5,138 bases of DNA, from the NCBI GenBank assembly GCA_937877385.1, contig CALGBJ010000068.1, positions 1 to 5,138 of the forward strand, given 5' to 3'. Source of the DNA: an uncultured bacterium (GTDB taxonomy: Bacteria; Patescibacteriota; Minisyncoccia; UBA6257; JAGGUH01). Both the position numbers and the translations under genes were made by a program. Below the pieces are notes generated by a model. That model did no database searches. It saw nothing but the letters and a program-made list of their open reading frames with translations, and had not been told where the DNA came from. This document shows, in pieces, positions 1-4,575 of this stretch; position 1 is the first letter of the stretch; every line of letters starts with the position of its first letter.

Positions 1-13
1 CTAAAACCTTCAA
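1..13 (-). CDS. Possible start of a gene running off the left edge (TTG start)
   Basis: Only four codons are visible, so no function can be given. On the minus strand a perfect AAGGAGGTG ribosome-binding site (29 to 21) is followed after 7 nt by TTG (13-11) and then Lys-Val-Leu, a common style of N-terminus. No ATG lies between the end of the zinc-ribbon gene and the window edge. The spacing matches that of the zinc-ribbon gene (6 nt), and the two would form one minus-strand operon with a spacer of about 83 nt. A GTG inside the Shine-Dalgarno itself is a poorer alternative. The existence of a gene here is inferred mainly from the ribosome-binding site. Confidence 0.35.
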
Positions 14-20
14 TTCCTCT

Positions 21-29
21 CACCTCCTT
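21..29 (-). promoter_or_regulatory. Perfect Shine-Dalgarno for the leftmost gene
   Basis: AAGGAGGTG on the minus strand is a nine-base complement to the usual 16S rRNA 3' tail. It decides the TTG start at 13-11. The A/T-rich stretch upstream of it (to about position 46) is nearly identical to the leader of the gene at 97-309. Confidence 0.6.
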
Positions 30-96
30 TTTATTTTTTAATTTTTAAACTCCTCTGTTAAAAAAAATTTTCTATTTCTAGATCTCTTAGCCCTTT

Positions 97-309
97 TTAG
101 GAGAAGTTTCTTCCTTTTAGATTCTTAGGTGGCAATTTTTTGAAAACAATTCCGCATTCAGAGCAGTAAAAAATTTCAATTTTTTTGTGTGGGTTTTTCG
201 CGTTGATTCCAATGATTGGCATAATGGTGGCAATCTTATAAGAGACTTCTTTTACAATTTCTCCGCCACACACTGGACATTTCCGTCCGGTTTTTATAAT
301 TTTTCCCAT
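97..309 (-). CDS. Small zinc-ribbon protein, function unknown
   Basis: A 70-residue basic protein with two CxxC knuckles, CPVCGG (C11, C14) and YCSECG (C49, C52), about 35 residues apart. This is the layout of a single four-cysteine zinc ribbon that would hold one Zn2+. Such domains bind nucleic acid or proteins, but the sequence does not say which. It resembles YgiT-like zinc fingers only in the paired CxxC pattern and lacks a helix-turn-helix. No signal peptide or membrane segment is visible, so it should be cytoplasmic. The ATG is fixed by a perfect AAGGAGGTG ending 6 nt upstream. It is probably the first gene of a minus-strand operon with the gene entering at position 13. It diverges from the receiver-like gene at 570. 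Confidence 0.8.
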   Translation of the reverse strand: MGKIIKTGRKCPVCGGEIVKEVSYKIATIMPIIGINAKNPHKKIEIFYCSECGIVFKKLPPKNLKGRNFS

Positions 310-315
310 TTTTTA

Positions 316-324
316 CACCTCCTT
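316..324 (-). promoter_or_regulatory. Perfect Shine-Dalgarno for the zinc-ribbon gene
   Basis: AAGGAGGTG on the minus strand, 6 nt before the ATG at 309. It sits at the end of an A-rich leader that is repeated, with one small change, before the next gene (21-46). Confidence 0.85.
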
Positions 325-356
325 TTTGGTTTTTTAATTTTTTTAGCTTTTTGAAG

Positions 357-385
357 ATTATCAAATTATTTAAAAAAATACAAGA
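357..385 (-). promoter_or_regulatory. Weak candidate promoter for the zinc-ribbon operon
   Basis: The best minus-strand -10 in the spacer is GATAAT (362 to 357), which would give a leader of about 40 nt. The matching -35 is poor: TTGTAT at 383-378 leaves only 15 bp, and TCTTGT at 385-380 fits 17 bp but matches the consensus badly. Either -35 overlaps the left arm of the dyad at 381-411, which would fit repression by a bound protein. Confidence 0.25.
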
Positions 386-411
386 AGATGTATAAGATAA
401 ATACATTCTTG
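381..411. promoter_or_regulatory. Imperfect inverted repeat in the divergent spacer, operator-like
   Basis: The arms are CAAGAA-GA-TGTAT (381-393) and ATACATTCTTG (401-411), with a 7-nt spacer. Eleven base pairs match, with a two-base bulge (387-388) in the left arm. It lies between the divergent zinc-ribbon and receiver-like genes and touches the candidate minus-strand -35. It could be a regulator site or an RNA hairpin. It lacks a run of T after either arm, so it is not a convincing terminator. Confidence 0.4.
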
Positions 412-470
412 TTTTACGTTAGAAAAAAATCTCATTTTGCAGGTATTTTGTATTATGCAAGAATCTGATC

Positions 471-498
471 TTGACGGATTTTTGGCTCTTGGTATAGT
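471..498 (+). promoter_or_regulatory. Sigma70-type promoter of the receiver-like gene
   Basis: TTGACG (471-476), 16 bp, TATAGT (493-498): each hexamer matches the consensus at five of six positions. Transcription should begin near 505, giving a leader of about 65 nt before the ATG at 570. It is the clearest conventional promoter plus leader plus Shine-Dalgarno arrangement in the window. Confidence 0.65.
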
Positions 499-569
499 TA
501 AGGAAAAAGTAAATTAAAAATTAAATAAATTATTCCGCTGTTTTTGTGACAGTGGAAAGGGAGGAAGAG

Positions 570-1016
570 ATGAAGAAAAAAATTTTATATTTGGCATTCG
601 ACAAGGCTACGGTAGCAGATATAAAATGGATACTAGAAGATTTAAATTTAGATTTCGAGATTGAGGCAATTCAAACATTGCCTCAACTTGCAGATACTCT
701 TCTAGAGGAGAAGGAAAGAATAATACTCATAGTTACAGATACGTTTCTTCCGGCCGTTAAGGACCTAGCTCCAATTGGAAAACCTGAGATAAGCACGCTC
801 GATGGATTTCAAGCCGGTTTTGTAATTCTAGAACATTTTCTTCGGCAGAAAGGTAGTTCCTATAAGAACATTCCTGTCCTGATTCTGACGGCAAAAATTC
901 TTACGAAGAAAGAAAAAGAACTCGTGCAAAAACTAAAGGTAGAATATATAGAGCTGTTTAGGTCGGGATGGAGAAGAAGATTTAAAAAATTTATAAATCG
1001 CTTATCTTTAAAATGA
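570..1016 (+). CDS. Orphan receiver-like (response-regulator fold) protein, degenerate
   Basis: The 148-residue protein has the alternating strand/helix order of a CheY-like receiver domain and nothing after it, so no DNA-binding output domain. Strand 1 is ILYLAFD (around D11). Strand 3 is ILIVTDTFLP, placing D57 at the phosphoacceptor position. Strand 4 is IPVLILTA, with the conserved Thr at T107. The usual Asp pair after strand 1 is reduced to one Asp, and the strand-5 Lys (expected in VEYIELF, about 124-130) is missing, so phosphorylation may be weak or lost. The tail (WRRRFKKF) is very basic. No histidine kinase is nearby. The start is the ATG at 570, because GGAGG (560-564) lies 5 nt upstream. 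A GTG at 546 is in frame but would put that Shine-Dalgarno inside the gene. It ends just before a strong terminator, so it is monocistronic. Its partner is unknown. Confidence 0.65.
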   Translation: MKKKILYLAFDKATVADIKWILEDLNLDFEIEAIQTLPQLADTLLEEKERIILIVTDTFLPAVKDLAPIGKPEISTLDGFQAGFVILEHFLRQKGSSYKNIPVLILTAKILTKKEKELVQKLKVEYIELFRSGWRRRFKKFINRLSLK

Positions 1017-1021
1017 AAATC

Positions 1022-1047
1022 AAGCAAGGCAAGGGCCTTGCTTTTTT
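1022..1047 (+). terminator. Rho-independent terminator
   Basis: A perfect 9-bp stem (AAGCAAGGC at 1022-1030 with GCCTTGCTT at 1035-1043) closes an AAGG tetraloop and runs into TTTTTT (1042-1047). It starts 5 nt after the stop of the receiver-like gene. Confidence 0.92.
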
Positions 1048-1106
1048 ATTTGTTAAAATTGACACTCTCGTTTTTTAAAGCCGAGAATTTTAGGAGTATC
1101 TTCTAA

Positions 1107-1220
1107 TTAAAATATGCGTGCAAAATAAAAATTGGTAAGTTTTTTCATTTCTTGCGTTAGATGTTTAAAGTTTTTAAATAGTTTACTCTTTTGCTTTTTG
1201 CATTTCTTTGGCAGAATCAT
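1107..1220 (-). CDS. Possible 37-residue very basic small protein
   Basis: A short minus-strand ORF starting MILPKKCKKQKSK and ending in FARIF, very rich in Lys. Its one supporting feature is an AAGGAG sequence 8 nt before the ATG, a good Shine-Dalgarno distance. A second frame (1242 to 1183, starting MNPRSIFNDSAKEMQ) overlaps its first half and also looks protein-like, so a frameshifted remnant is equally possible. No family is recognised. It lies beyond the HD gene's terminator and has no clear promoter of its own. Confidence 0.2.
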   Translation of the reverse strand: MILPKKCKKQKSKLFKNFKHLTQEMKKLTNFYFARIF

Positions 1221-1289
1221 TGAAAATACTCCTTGGATTCATTTGGGTATTGCTTCAACGATAACTTCAATTGAAAATTAAGGCCTTTC

Positions 1290-1314
1290 AAAAAATGCCG
1301 CTGGCGCTGGCATT
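1290..1314 (-). terminator. Probable intrinsic terminator of the HD-domain gene
   Basis: On the minus strand, AATGCC (1314-1309) pairs with GGCATT (1299-1294) around a 9-nt loop and is followed by six T (1295-1290, overlapping the stem end). The stem is only 6 bp but is tight and followed directly by the T tract. It lies about 75 nt past the stop codon of the gene at 1391-2380. Confidence 0.55.
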
Positions 1315-1390
1315 CGATGCTTAATTGAGTTTGCTAAAAACTTTCTCAACCCAACTTTTACTACTCAACTGCTATATAGGTTAAGTAAAA

Positions 1391-2380
1391 TTATTTTTCA
1401 AATTTCAAAAAATATTGTTTTGGCTTCATCTCCTCAATTAAAATCTTTTTCCAATTTTTATCGACTTGGCTTAATTTTTTAAGAGTCCCTTTTTCTTCAA
1501 AAAGCGGATCTACTATTCGAGATTTACAGAAACAAGAAGTATCATAATTTTTGGGATTATTTTCAACCTTTATTTTTCCTTTCATTCTTTCAAATAACAA
1601 TTTAAGAATTGAATCTTTCTCTAAATTTTCTTTTATTTTCTTTAAAACTTCTCTATCTGTTTTGAAAAGATCGTTTTTTAAGAGATATTTTTTTCTTAGA
1701 GCATATCTCAGACAATCTCCAGTAGTTTTAAACATTACTGCTGATGAAAATCCAGCATAATATTTTCTATTCAATTTCAAAAACAATTCTCCGTATCCTT
1801 TTGCTGGCTTAAAATTTTTAAATATCCAAAACTTATCTTTTGTTTTTAAGTTTTCCAAAAAATAATTCAGAGTTTTAGAATTTATTTCGCCATAGTGATA
1901 GGCAGTCCTTAATGAATAATCGATTCTATCAGCGCAAAGATCGGGCAATTCTTTTTCTTTTAAAGGGAAATTTTTGTCATTTAAAATAAAATCCAAATTT
2001 AGATGATATTTTTTTAAAATTTTAGGAATTTCAGAATTCTTAACAAAAACTTCAAATATACTATCCTGCCAACTATGTTTTTTTTCTGAACCTTCATCTA
2101 AAACATAATCAATACAATGAGAAAAAGCAGAATGGGAAACATCATGAATTAAACCAGCAATTTGTTCTTCTAAAGAAGCGCCAAATTTTCTTAAGAGAAT
2201 CATTACTCCAACTGAGTGGTCAAATCGAGAATGGCATTTCTTTTTAAAAAAAGGAGAAGAATAACCCGCTTGGTCTATTTCTTTTAATCGGACCAAAGAA
2301 GGAGCATTTATTAATTCTAAAATCACTGGTTCTTTTATTTCAATTCTTCCATAAAGCGAATCAAAAATTTCTTCTTTCAT
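1391..2380 (-). CDS. HD-domain phosphohydrolase, dGTPase/SAMHD1-like (COG1078 type)
   Basis: A 329-residue cytoplasmic protein of the HD superfamily. The metal-binding motifs appear in order: SRFDHSVGV (H55), AGLIHDVSHSAFSH (H79 and D80, with H83 and H88) and DRIDYSLR (D151). This spacing and the wording around the motifs match the YwfO/SAMHD1-like group, whose characterised members hydrolyse dNTPs or related nucleotides. The substrate here is not known. After the HD core (about 45-160) comes a Lys-rich helical C-terminal half ending in a Lys/Phe tail. It is somewhat shorter than typical bacterial COG1078 proteins (about 400-450 residues). All HD residues are intact, so activity is expected. 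It is transcribed alone, from a promoter whose -10 ends 9 nt before the ATG and with no Shine-Dalgarno, and is divergent from the four-helix-bundle gene. Confidence 0.85.
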   Translation of the reverse strand: MKEEIFDSLYGRIEIKEPVILELINAPSLVRLKEIDQAGYSSPFFKKKCHSRFDHSVGVMILLRKFGASLEEQIAGLIHDVSHSAFSHCIDYVLDEGSEKKHSWQDSIFEVFVKNSEIPKILKKYHLNLDFILNDKNFPLKEKELPDLCADRIDYSLRTAYHYGEINSKTLNYFLENLKTKDKFWIFKNFKPAKGYGELFLKLNRKYYAGFSSAVMFKTTGDCLRYALRKKYLLKNDLFKTDREVLKKIKENLEKDSILKLLFERMKGKIKVENNPKNYDTSCFCKSRIVDPLFEEKGTLKKLSQVDKNWKKILIEEMKPKQYFLKFEK

Positions 2381-2389
2381 AAGTTTAAA

Positions 2390-2418
2390 ATTTTAATCTT
2401 AATCTGGAAATTTTTCAA
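2390..2418 (-). promoter_or_regulatory. Promoter of the HD-domain gene, near-leaderless
   Basis: On the minus strand, TTGAAA (2418-2413), 17 bp, TAAAAT (2395-2390). Each hexamer matches the consensus at five of six positions. Only 9 nt separate the -10 from the ATG at 2380, so the transcript should begin about 2-3 nt before the start codon. No Shine-Dalgarno is present. Confidence 0.6.
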
Positions 2419-2554
2419 TGGCGTTGGAGTTTCTATGTAAAAAAGATAGGATTCGTAAAAACTAATAAAACTAAGATAAGAAAAATTTAATATTTTTGAG
2501 AGTTTTTCAGAAGAGGTTTGATTAAATCTTAAAAGAATTACTACCATGTTTAGT

Positions 2555-2582
2555 TTGATTTGAAAGTAAAAATTAATAAAAT
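2555..2582 (+). promoter_or_regulatory. Promoter of the four-helix-bundle gene, leaderless
   Basis: TTGATT (2555-2560), 16 bp, TAAAAT (2577-2582), with the ATG 6 nt after the -10. The start point would fall at or beside the ATG. The -35 matches the consensus at only four of six positions, so this is weaker than the promoters before the HD gene and hicB. No Shine-Dalgarno is visible. Confidence 0.45.
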
Positions 2583-2588
2583 TAGATT

Positions 2589-3083
2589 ATGGCAACAGTT
2601 AAAAGGTTTGAGCAACTTCTTTCCTGGCAAAAGGCAAGAGCTTTAACTCACTTTATCTATCAATTAACAAAACACTCTTCTTTTGATAGGGATTATGGAT
2701 TAAAAAATCAAATTCAGAGGGCCGCAGTTTCGGCAATGGCTAATCAAGCCGAGGGATTTTCTCGAGGCACAAAAATTGAACTTATAAATTATTTTTTTAT
2801 TGCTAAAGGTTCGGCTGGCGAAGTTCAGTCTCTTTTGTATGCAGCGTTAGATCAAAGATATATTACAAAAAAAGAATTTCAAAAAGGATATCAGTTGGCT
2901 GAGGAGGTGCAAAGATTAATCCAAACTTTTACTGATAAAGTGAAATCAGGAGCCCTAAAAGGACTTCAGTATAAGCAAGGTTTAAAAAAAGATGAGTGGA
3001 GTGAATTTGTAGAAGAAGCGGTAAAGGAAGGACTGATAACTAAAGAAGATTTTAGAAAGTTCAAAGAAAGAGGGCTTTTGTGA
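2589..3083 (+). CDS. Four-helix-bundle protein (S23/IVP family) with SHOCT-like C-terminal tail
   Basis: Residues 5-118 are a clear member of the four-helix-bundle family named for proteins encoded in 23S rRNA intervening sequences: LLSWQKARALTHFIYQLT (10-27), then QIQRAAVSAMANQAEGFSRG (41-60), then IAKGSAGEVQSLLYAAL (71-87) and YITKKEF (91-97). No rRNA is nearby, so this is a free-standing copy. Family function is unsettled. A relative, Avd, works with diversity-generating reverse transcriptases, but none is seen here. Family members usually end near residue 120. This one has about 45 more residues, and 137-164 (EWSEFVEEAVKEGLITKEDF to RGLL) resemble a SHOCT domain, a short C-terminal module linked to oligomerisation. 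An 8-bp tandem array starts one base after the TGA stop. Confidence 0.85.
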   Translation: MATVKRFEQLLSWQKARALTHFIYQLTKHSSFDRDYGLKNQIQRAAVSAMANQAEGFSRGTKIELINYFFIAKGSAGEVQSLLYAALDQRYITKKEFQKGYQLAEEVQRLIQTFTDKVKSGALKGLQYKQGLKKDEWSEFVEEAVKEGLITKEDFRKFKERGLL

Positions 3084-3084
3084 A

Positions 3085-3172
3085 CGATATTTTGATATAT
3101 CGATATTTTGACATTTTGACATTTCGATATATCGATATATCGATATGTCGATATTTCGATATTTTGATATTT
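3085..3172. repeat. Eleven tandem 8-bp repeats, consensus CGATATTT
   Basis: Eleven units keep an exact 8-bp phase with no indels and fit YGAYATDT. They read CGATATTT, TGATATAT, CGATATTT, TGACATTT twice, CGATATAT twice, CGATATGT, CGATATTT twice and TGATATTT. A decayed CGAAAATG follows (3173-3180). The array starts one base after the stop of the four-helix-bundle gene. It holds a perfect 20-bp palindrome (3124-3143), so part can fold on itself. Because 8 is not a multiple of 3, any read-through would encode an eight-residue repeat and one frame per strand stays open, which makes spurious ORFs across it. Confidence 0.95.
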
Positions 3173-3201
3173 CGAAAATGGGCAAATTTGGTTTTAGAAA
3201 A

Positions 3202-3207
3202 TAAAAT
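3202..3207 (+). promoter_or_regulatory. Candidate -10 box before the amidohydrolase
   Basis: TAAAAT lies 8 nt before the ATG at 3216, the same placement seen before the HD and four-helix-bundle genes, but no acceptable -35 is found 15-19 bp upstream. The gene may instead be transcribed from the promoter at 2555-2582, through the repeat array. Confidence 0.25.
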
Positions 3208-3215
3208 AAAAATCA

Positions 3216-4406
3216 ATGAAAAAGTTAAAAATAAAAAACGTTATTCTAAACGGAAAAAGAAAAGATATTTTAATCGCTGATGGAAAAATCTTAAAAATCT
3301 CAAAAAAAATAAAAGAAAAGAGCGATTGTGAAATTGAAGGCAAAAATTTAGCCGCCCTGCCAGTTTTTTTTAATATGCATACTCATCTGGCAATGACTCT
3401 CTTTCGAGGTATTGGCGATGATTTGCCCTTAAAAAGATGGCTGACCACAAAAATTTGGCCCAAAGAACTACTTTTAACCCCTGAAAAAATCAGAAAAGGT
3501 ACTGAAATTGGATTAAAAGAACTTAAAAAAAGTGGCTGTCCATTTTTTTGTGATATGTATTGGTGGCCTCAAGAGACAGCAAAACTTGTCATTAAACATA
3601 AAATGGGAGGCATTTTAGGGGTTCCTTTTATTGGAAAAGGTCCTTTGATTTTTTCAAAAAGATTTGCTTTAAAAAATTTTTTTGAATTAAAAAAAGTCGT
3701 TAAAAACTATCCCTCAATAAAAATTGCCATTGCCCCTCATGCAATTTATACGGTTTCAAAAAACAATTTAGTTTGGGCAAAAGATTTTGCCAGAAAGAAT
3801 AATCTATATTATCATATTCATTTAGCCGAAACCAAAGAGGAAATTAAATTTTCAAAAGAAAAATATGGCTTAACCCCAGTTGAATTTCTTGATAAATTAA
3901 GAATTTTAGACGAGGAAACAATTTTAGCTCATTGTGTTCATTTGGAAGAAAAAGATATTAAAATTCTTGCAAGAAGAAAATCACTTCTTGTATATTGTCC
4001 AACTTCAAATATGAAATTAGGAGTTTGCGGTGTTTTTCCTTTTAGAAGATTAAAAGATTCCAGTGCCTTAATTGCTTTGGGAACTGATGGAGTTGCCTCA
4101 AATAACAATTTAGATATGTTGGAAGAAATGAAAATTGGTGCCTTACTTCAAAAACATCATTTTTGTCGGCCCGAAGAGATAAAAGCCAGAGAAATTTTTG
4201 AAGCCGCTACCAAAATTCCGGCAAATTTTTTAAAAATTGAAAATGAAATCAAAAAAGGAAATTTAGCCAATTTAATTTTAGTTGATTTAACTTTAGAAGA
4301 ATTTTCTGGAGGAAAAGATATTATTTCTCATTTAGTTTATTCTGCCAATTATAACTGCGTGAAATATCTAATTTTTAATGGAGAAATAATTTATCAAAGA
4401 AATTAA
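3216..4406 (+). CDS. S-adenosylhomocysteine / 5'-methylthioadenosine deaminase-type amidohydrolase
   Basis: A 396-residue metal-dependent hydrolase of the COG0402 amidohydrolase family. Known relatives deaminate S-adenosylhomocysteine, methylthioadenosine or 5'-deoxyadenosine to the inosyl forms. Key residues are intact: MHTHLAMTLFRGIGDDLP with H55 and H57, APHAIYT (H175), YHIHLAET (H202 metal ligand, E205 catalytic), AHCVHL (H239, H242) and GTDGVASNNNLDMLEEM (D291). The RGxxDDLP and GTDGxASNNNLDM wording points to the SAH/MTA deaminase branch rather than guanine or cytosine deaminase. Residues 1-50 and the C-terminus (GNLANLILVDL) build the small beta domain. It is slightly shorter than usual (about 420-440). 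It has no Shine-Dalgarno. It lies 132 bp after the four-helix-bundle stop on the same strand. Its probable role is clearing SAM by-products. The exact substrate is not readable from sequence. Confidence 0.88.
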   Translation: MKKLKIKNVILNGKRKDILIADGKILKISKKIKEKSDCEIEGKNLAALPVFFNMHTHLAMTLFRGIGDDLPLKRWLTTKIWPKELLLTPEKIRKGTEIGLKELKKSGCPFFCDMYWWPQETAKLVIKHKMGGILGVPFIGKGPLIFSKRFALKNFFELKKVVKNYPSIKIAIAPHAIYTVSKNNLVWAKDFARKNNLYYHIHLAETKEEIKFSKEKYGLTPVEFLDKLRILDEETILAHCVHLEEKDIKILARRKSLLVYCPTSNMKLGVCGVFPFRRLKDSSALIALGTDGVASNNNLDMLEEMKIGALLQKHHFCRPEEIKAREIFEAATKIPANFLKIENEIKKGNLANLILVDLTLEEFSGGKDIISHLVYSANYNCVKYLIFNGEIIYQRN

Positions 4407-4416
4407 ACTCCTTTTT

Positions 4417-4447
4417 TCTCCCCCCTTCCCTTTGGGAAGGGGGGAGA
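4417..4447. repeat. GC-rich palindrome, copy A
   Basis: Perfect 14-bp arms (4417-4430 and 4434-4447) around TTT. The core is CTCCCCCCTTCCC and its exact complement. With the following G-rich tail it forms a 48-nt unit (4418-4465) repeated 68 bp downstream. No T tract follows on either strand, so it is not a standard intrinsic terminator, although it could stall polymerase or protect the 3' end of the amidohydrolase mRNA (stop at 4406). Confidence 0.9.
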
Positions 4448-4484
4448 TTAAGAGGGGGGATGGGGAATTTCTTTTCCCTCCGTT

Positions 4485-4515
4485 TCCTCCCCCTTCCCTT
4501 TGGGAAGGGGGAGGA
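4485..4515. repeat. GC-rich palindrome, copy B
   Basis: Perfect 14-bp arms (4485-4498 and 4502-4515) around TTT. It is the second copy of the unit at 4418-4465 (here 4486-4532), with about six differences in 47 positions. Four of those fall as matched pairs in the two arms, so the stem stays perfect. It ends 8 nt before the hicB -35 box. Confidence 0.9.
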
Positions 4516-4539
4516 TTAAGGAGGGGGATGGGAAAATAA

Positions 4540-4568
4540 TTGACTTCATAATTTATAAAAAATATAAT
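4540..4568 (+). promoter_or_regulatory. Promoter of hicBA, leaderless
   Basis: TTGACT (4540-4545), 17 bp, TATAAT (4563-4568): a five-of-six -35, ideal spacing and a perfect -10. The -10 ends 7 nt before the ATG at 4576, so transcription should start at about the A of the start codon. It is the strongest promoter in the window. No separate operator is evident between -35 and -10. Confidence 0.8.
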
Positions 4569-4575
4569 AATAGAT

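Larger units (their letters stand above)
1048..1390. other. Intergenic stretch of about 340 bp without a convincing gene
   Basis: No long ORF occurs on either strand. It contains a perfect TTGACA (1059-1064, plus) whose only partner is a weak GAGAAT (1083-1088) at 18 bp, a minus-strand hairpin terminator (1290-1314) that fits the HD gene, and two short overlapping minus-strand ORFs (1107-1220 and 1183-1242) in different frames. These may be a tiny gene or the broken remains of one. Confidence 0.6.

Noticed and set aside
455..517. Twenty-codon ORF starting MQESDLDGF upstream of the receiver-like gene
   Set aside because: It overlaps both hexamers of the promoter at 471-498, has no close Shine-Dalgarno and matches nothing known.
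546..569. GTG start at 546 for the receiver-like gene
   Set aside because: It would add eight codons that contain the Shine-Dalgarno GGAGG (560-564). The ATG at 570 sits 5 nt after it and begins the natural first strand of the fold.
1551..1760. Plus-strand 69-residue ORF
   Set aside because: It lies wholly inside the HD-domain gene on the other strand. Its hydrophobic, Phe/Ser-rich sequence is what antisense of a Lys-rich gene gives.
3081..3083. UGA recoded as glycine, as in some candidate-phylum lineages
   Set aside because: UGA ends two genes at sensible lengths (1014-1016 just before a terminator, 3081-3083 before the repeat array), and read-through at 3081 meets another UGA four codons later.
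3085..3172. CRISPR array
   Set aside because: Units are 8 bp with no unique spacers, and no cas genes are present.
2589..3172. Diversity-generating retroelement (Avd-like gene plus repeat)
   Set aside because: The bundle family is related to Avd, but there is no reverse transcriptase and no adenine-variable template/variable repeat pair in the window.
2982..3185. Minus-strand ORF with a KYRNIDIS-type octapeptide repeat
   Set aside because: It is an antisense reading of the four-helix-bundle C-terminus and the 8-bp array. The periodic peptide follows automatically from an 8-bp repeat that lacks stops in that frame.
3080..3280. Plus-strand 66-residue ORF across the array
   Set aside because: The GTG start overlaps the previous stop, the peptide is repeat translation followed by an out-of-frame reading of the amidohydrolase start, and there is no ribosome-binding site.
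4417..4515. The two GC-rich palindromes as intrinsic terminators
   Set aside because: The stems are very strong, but neither strand has a T tract directly after the stem.
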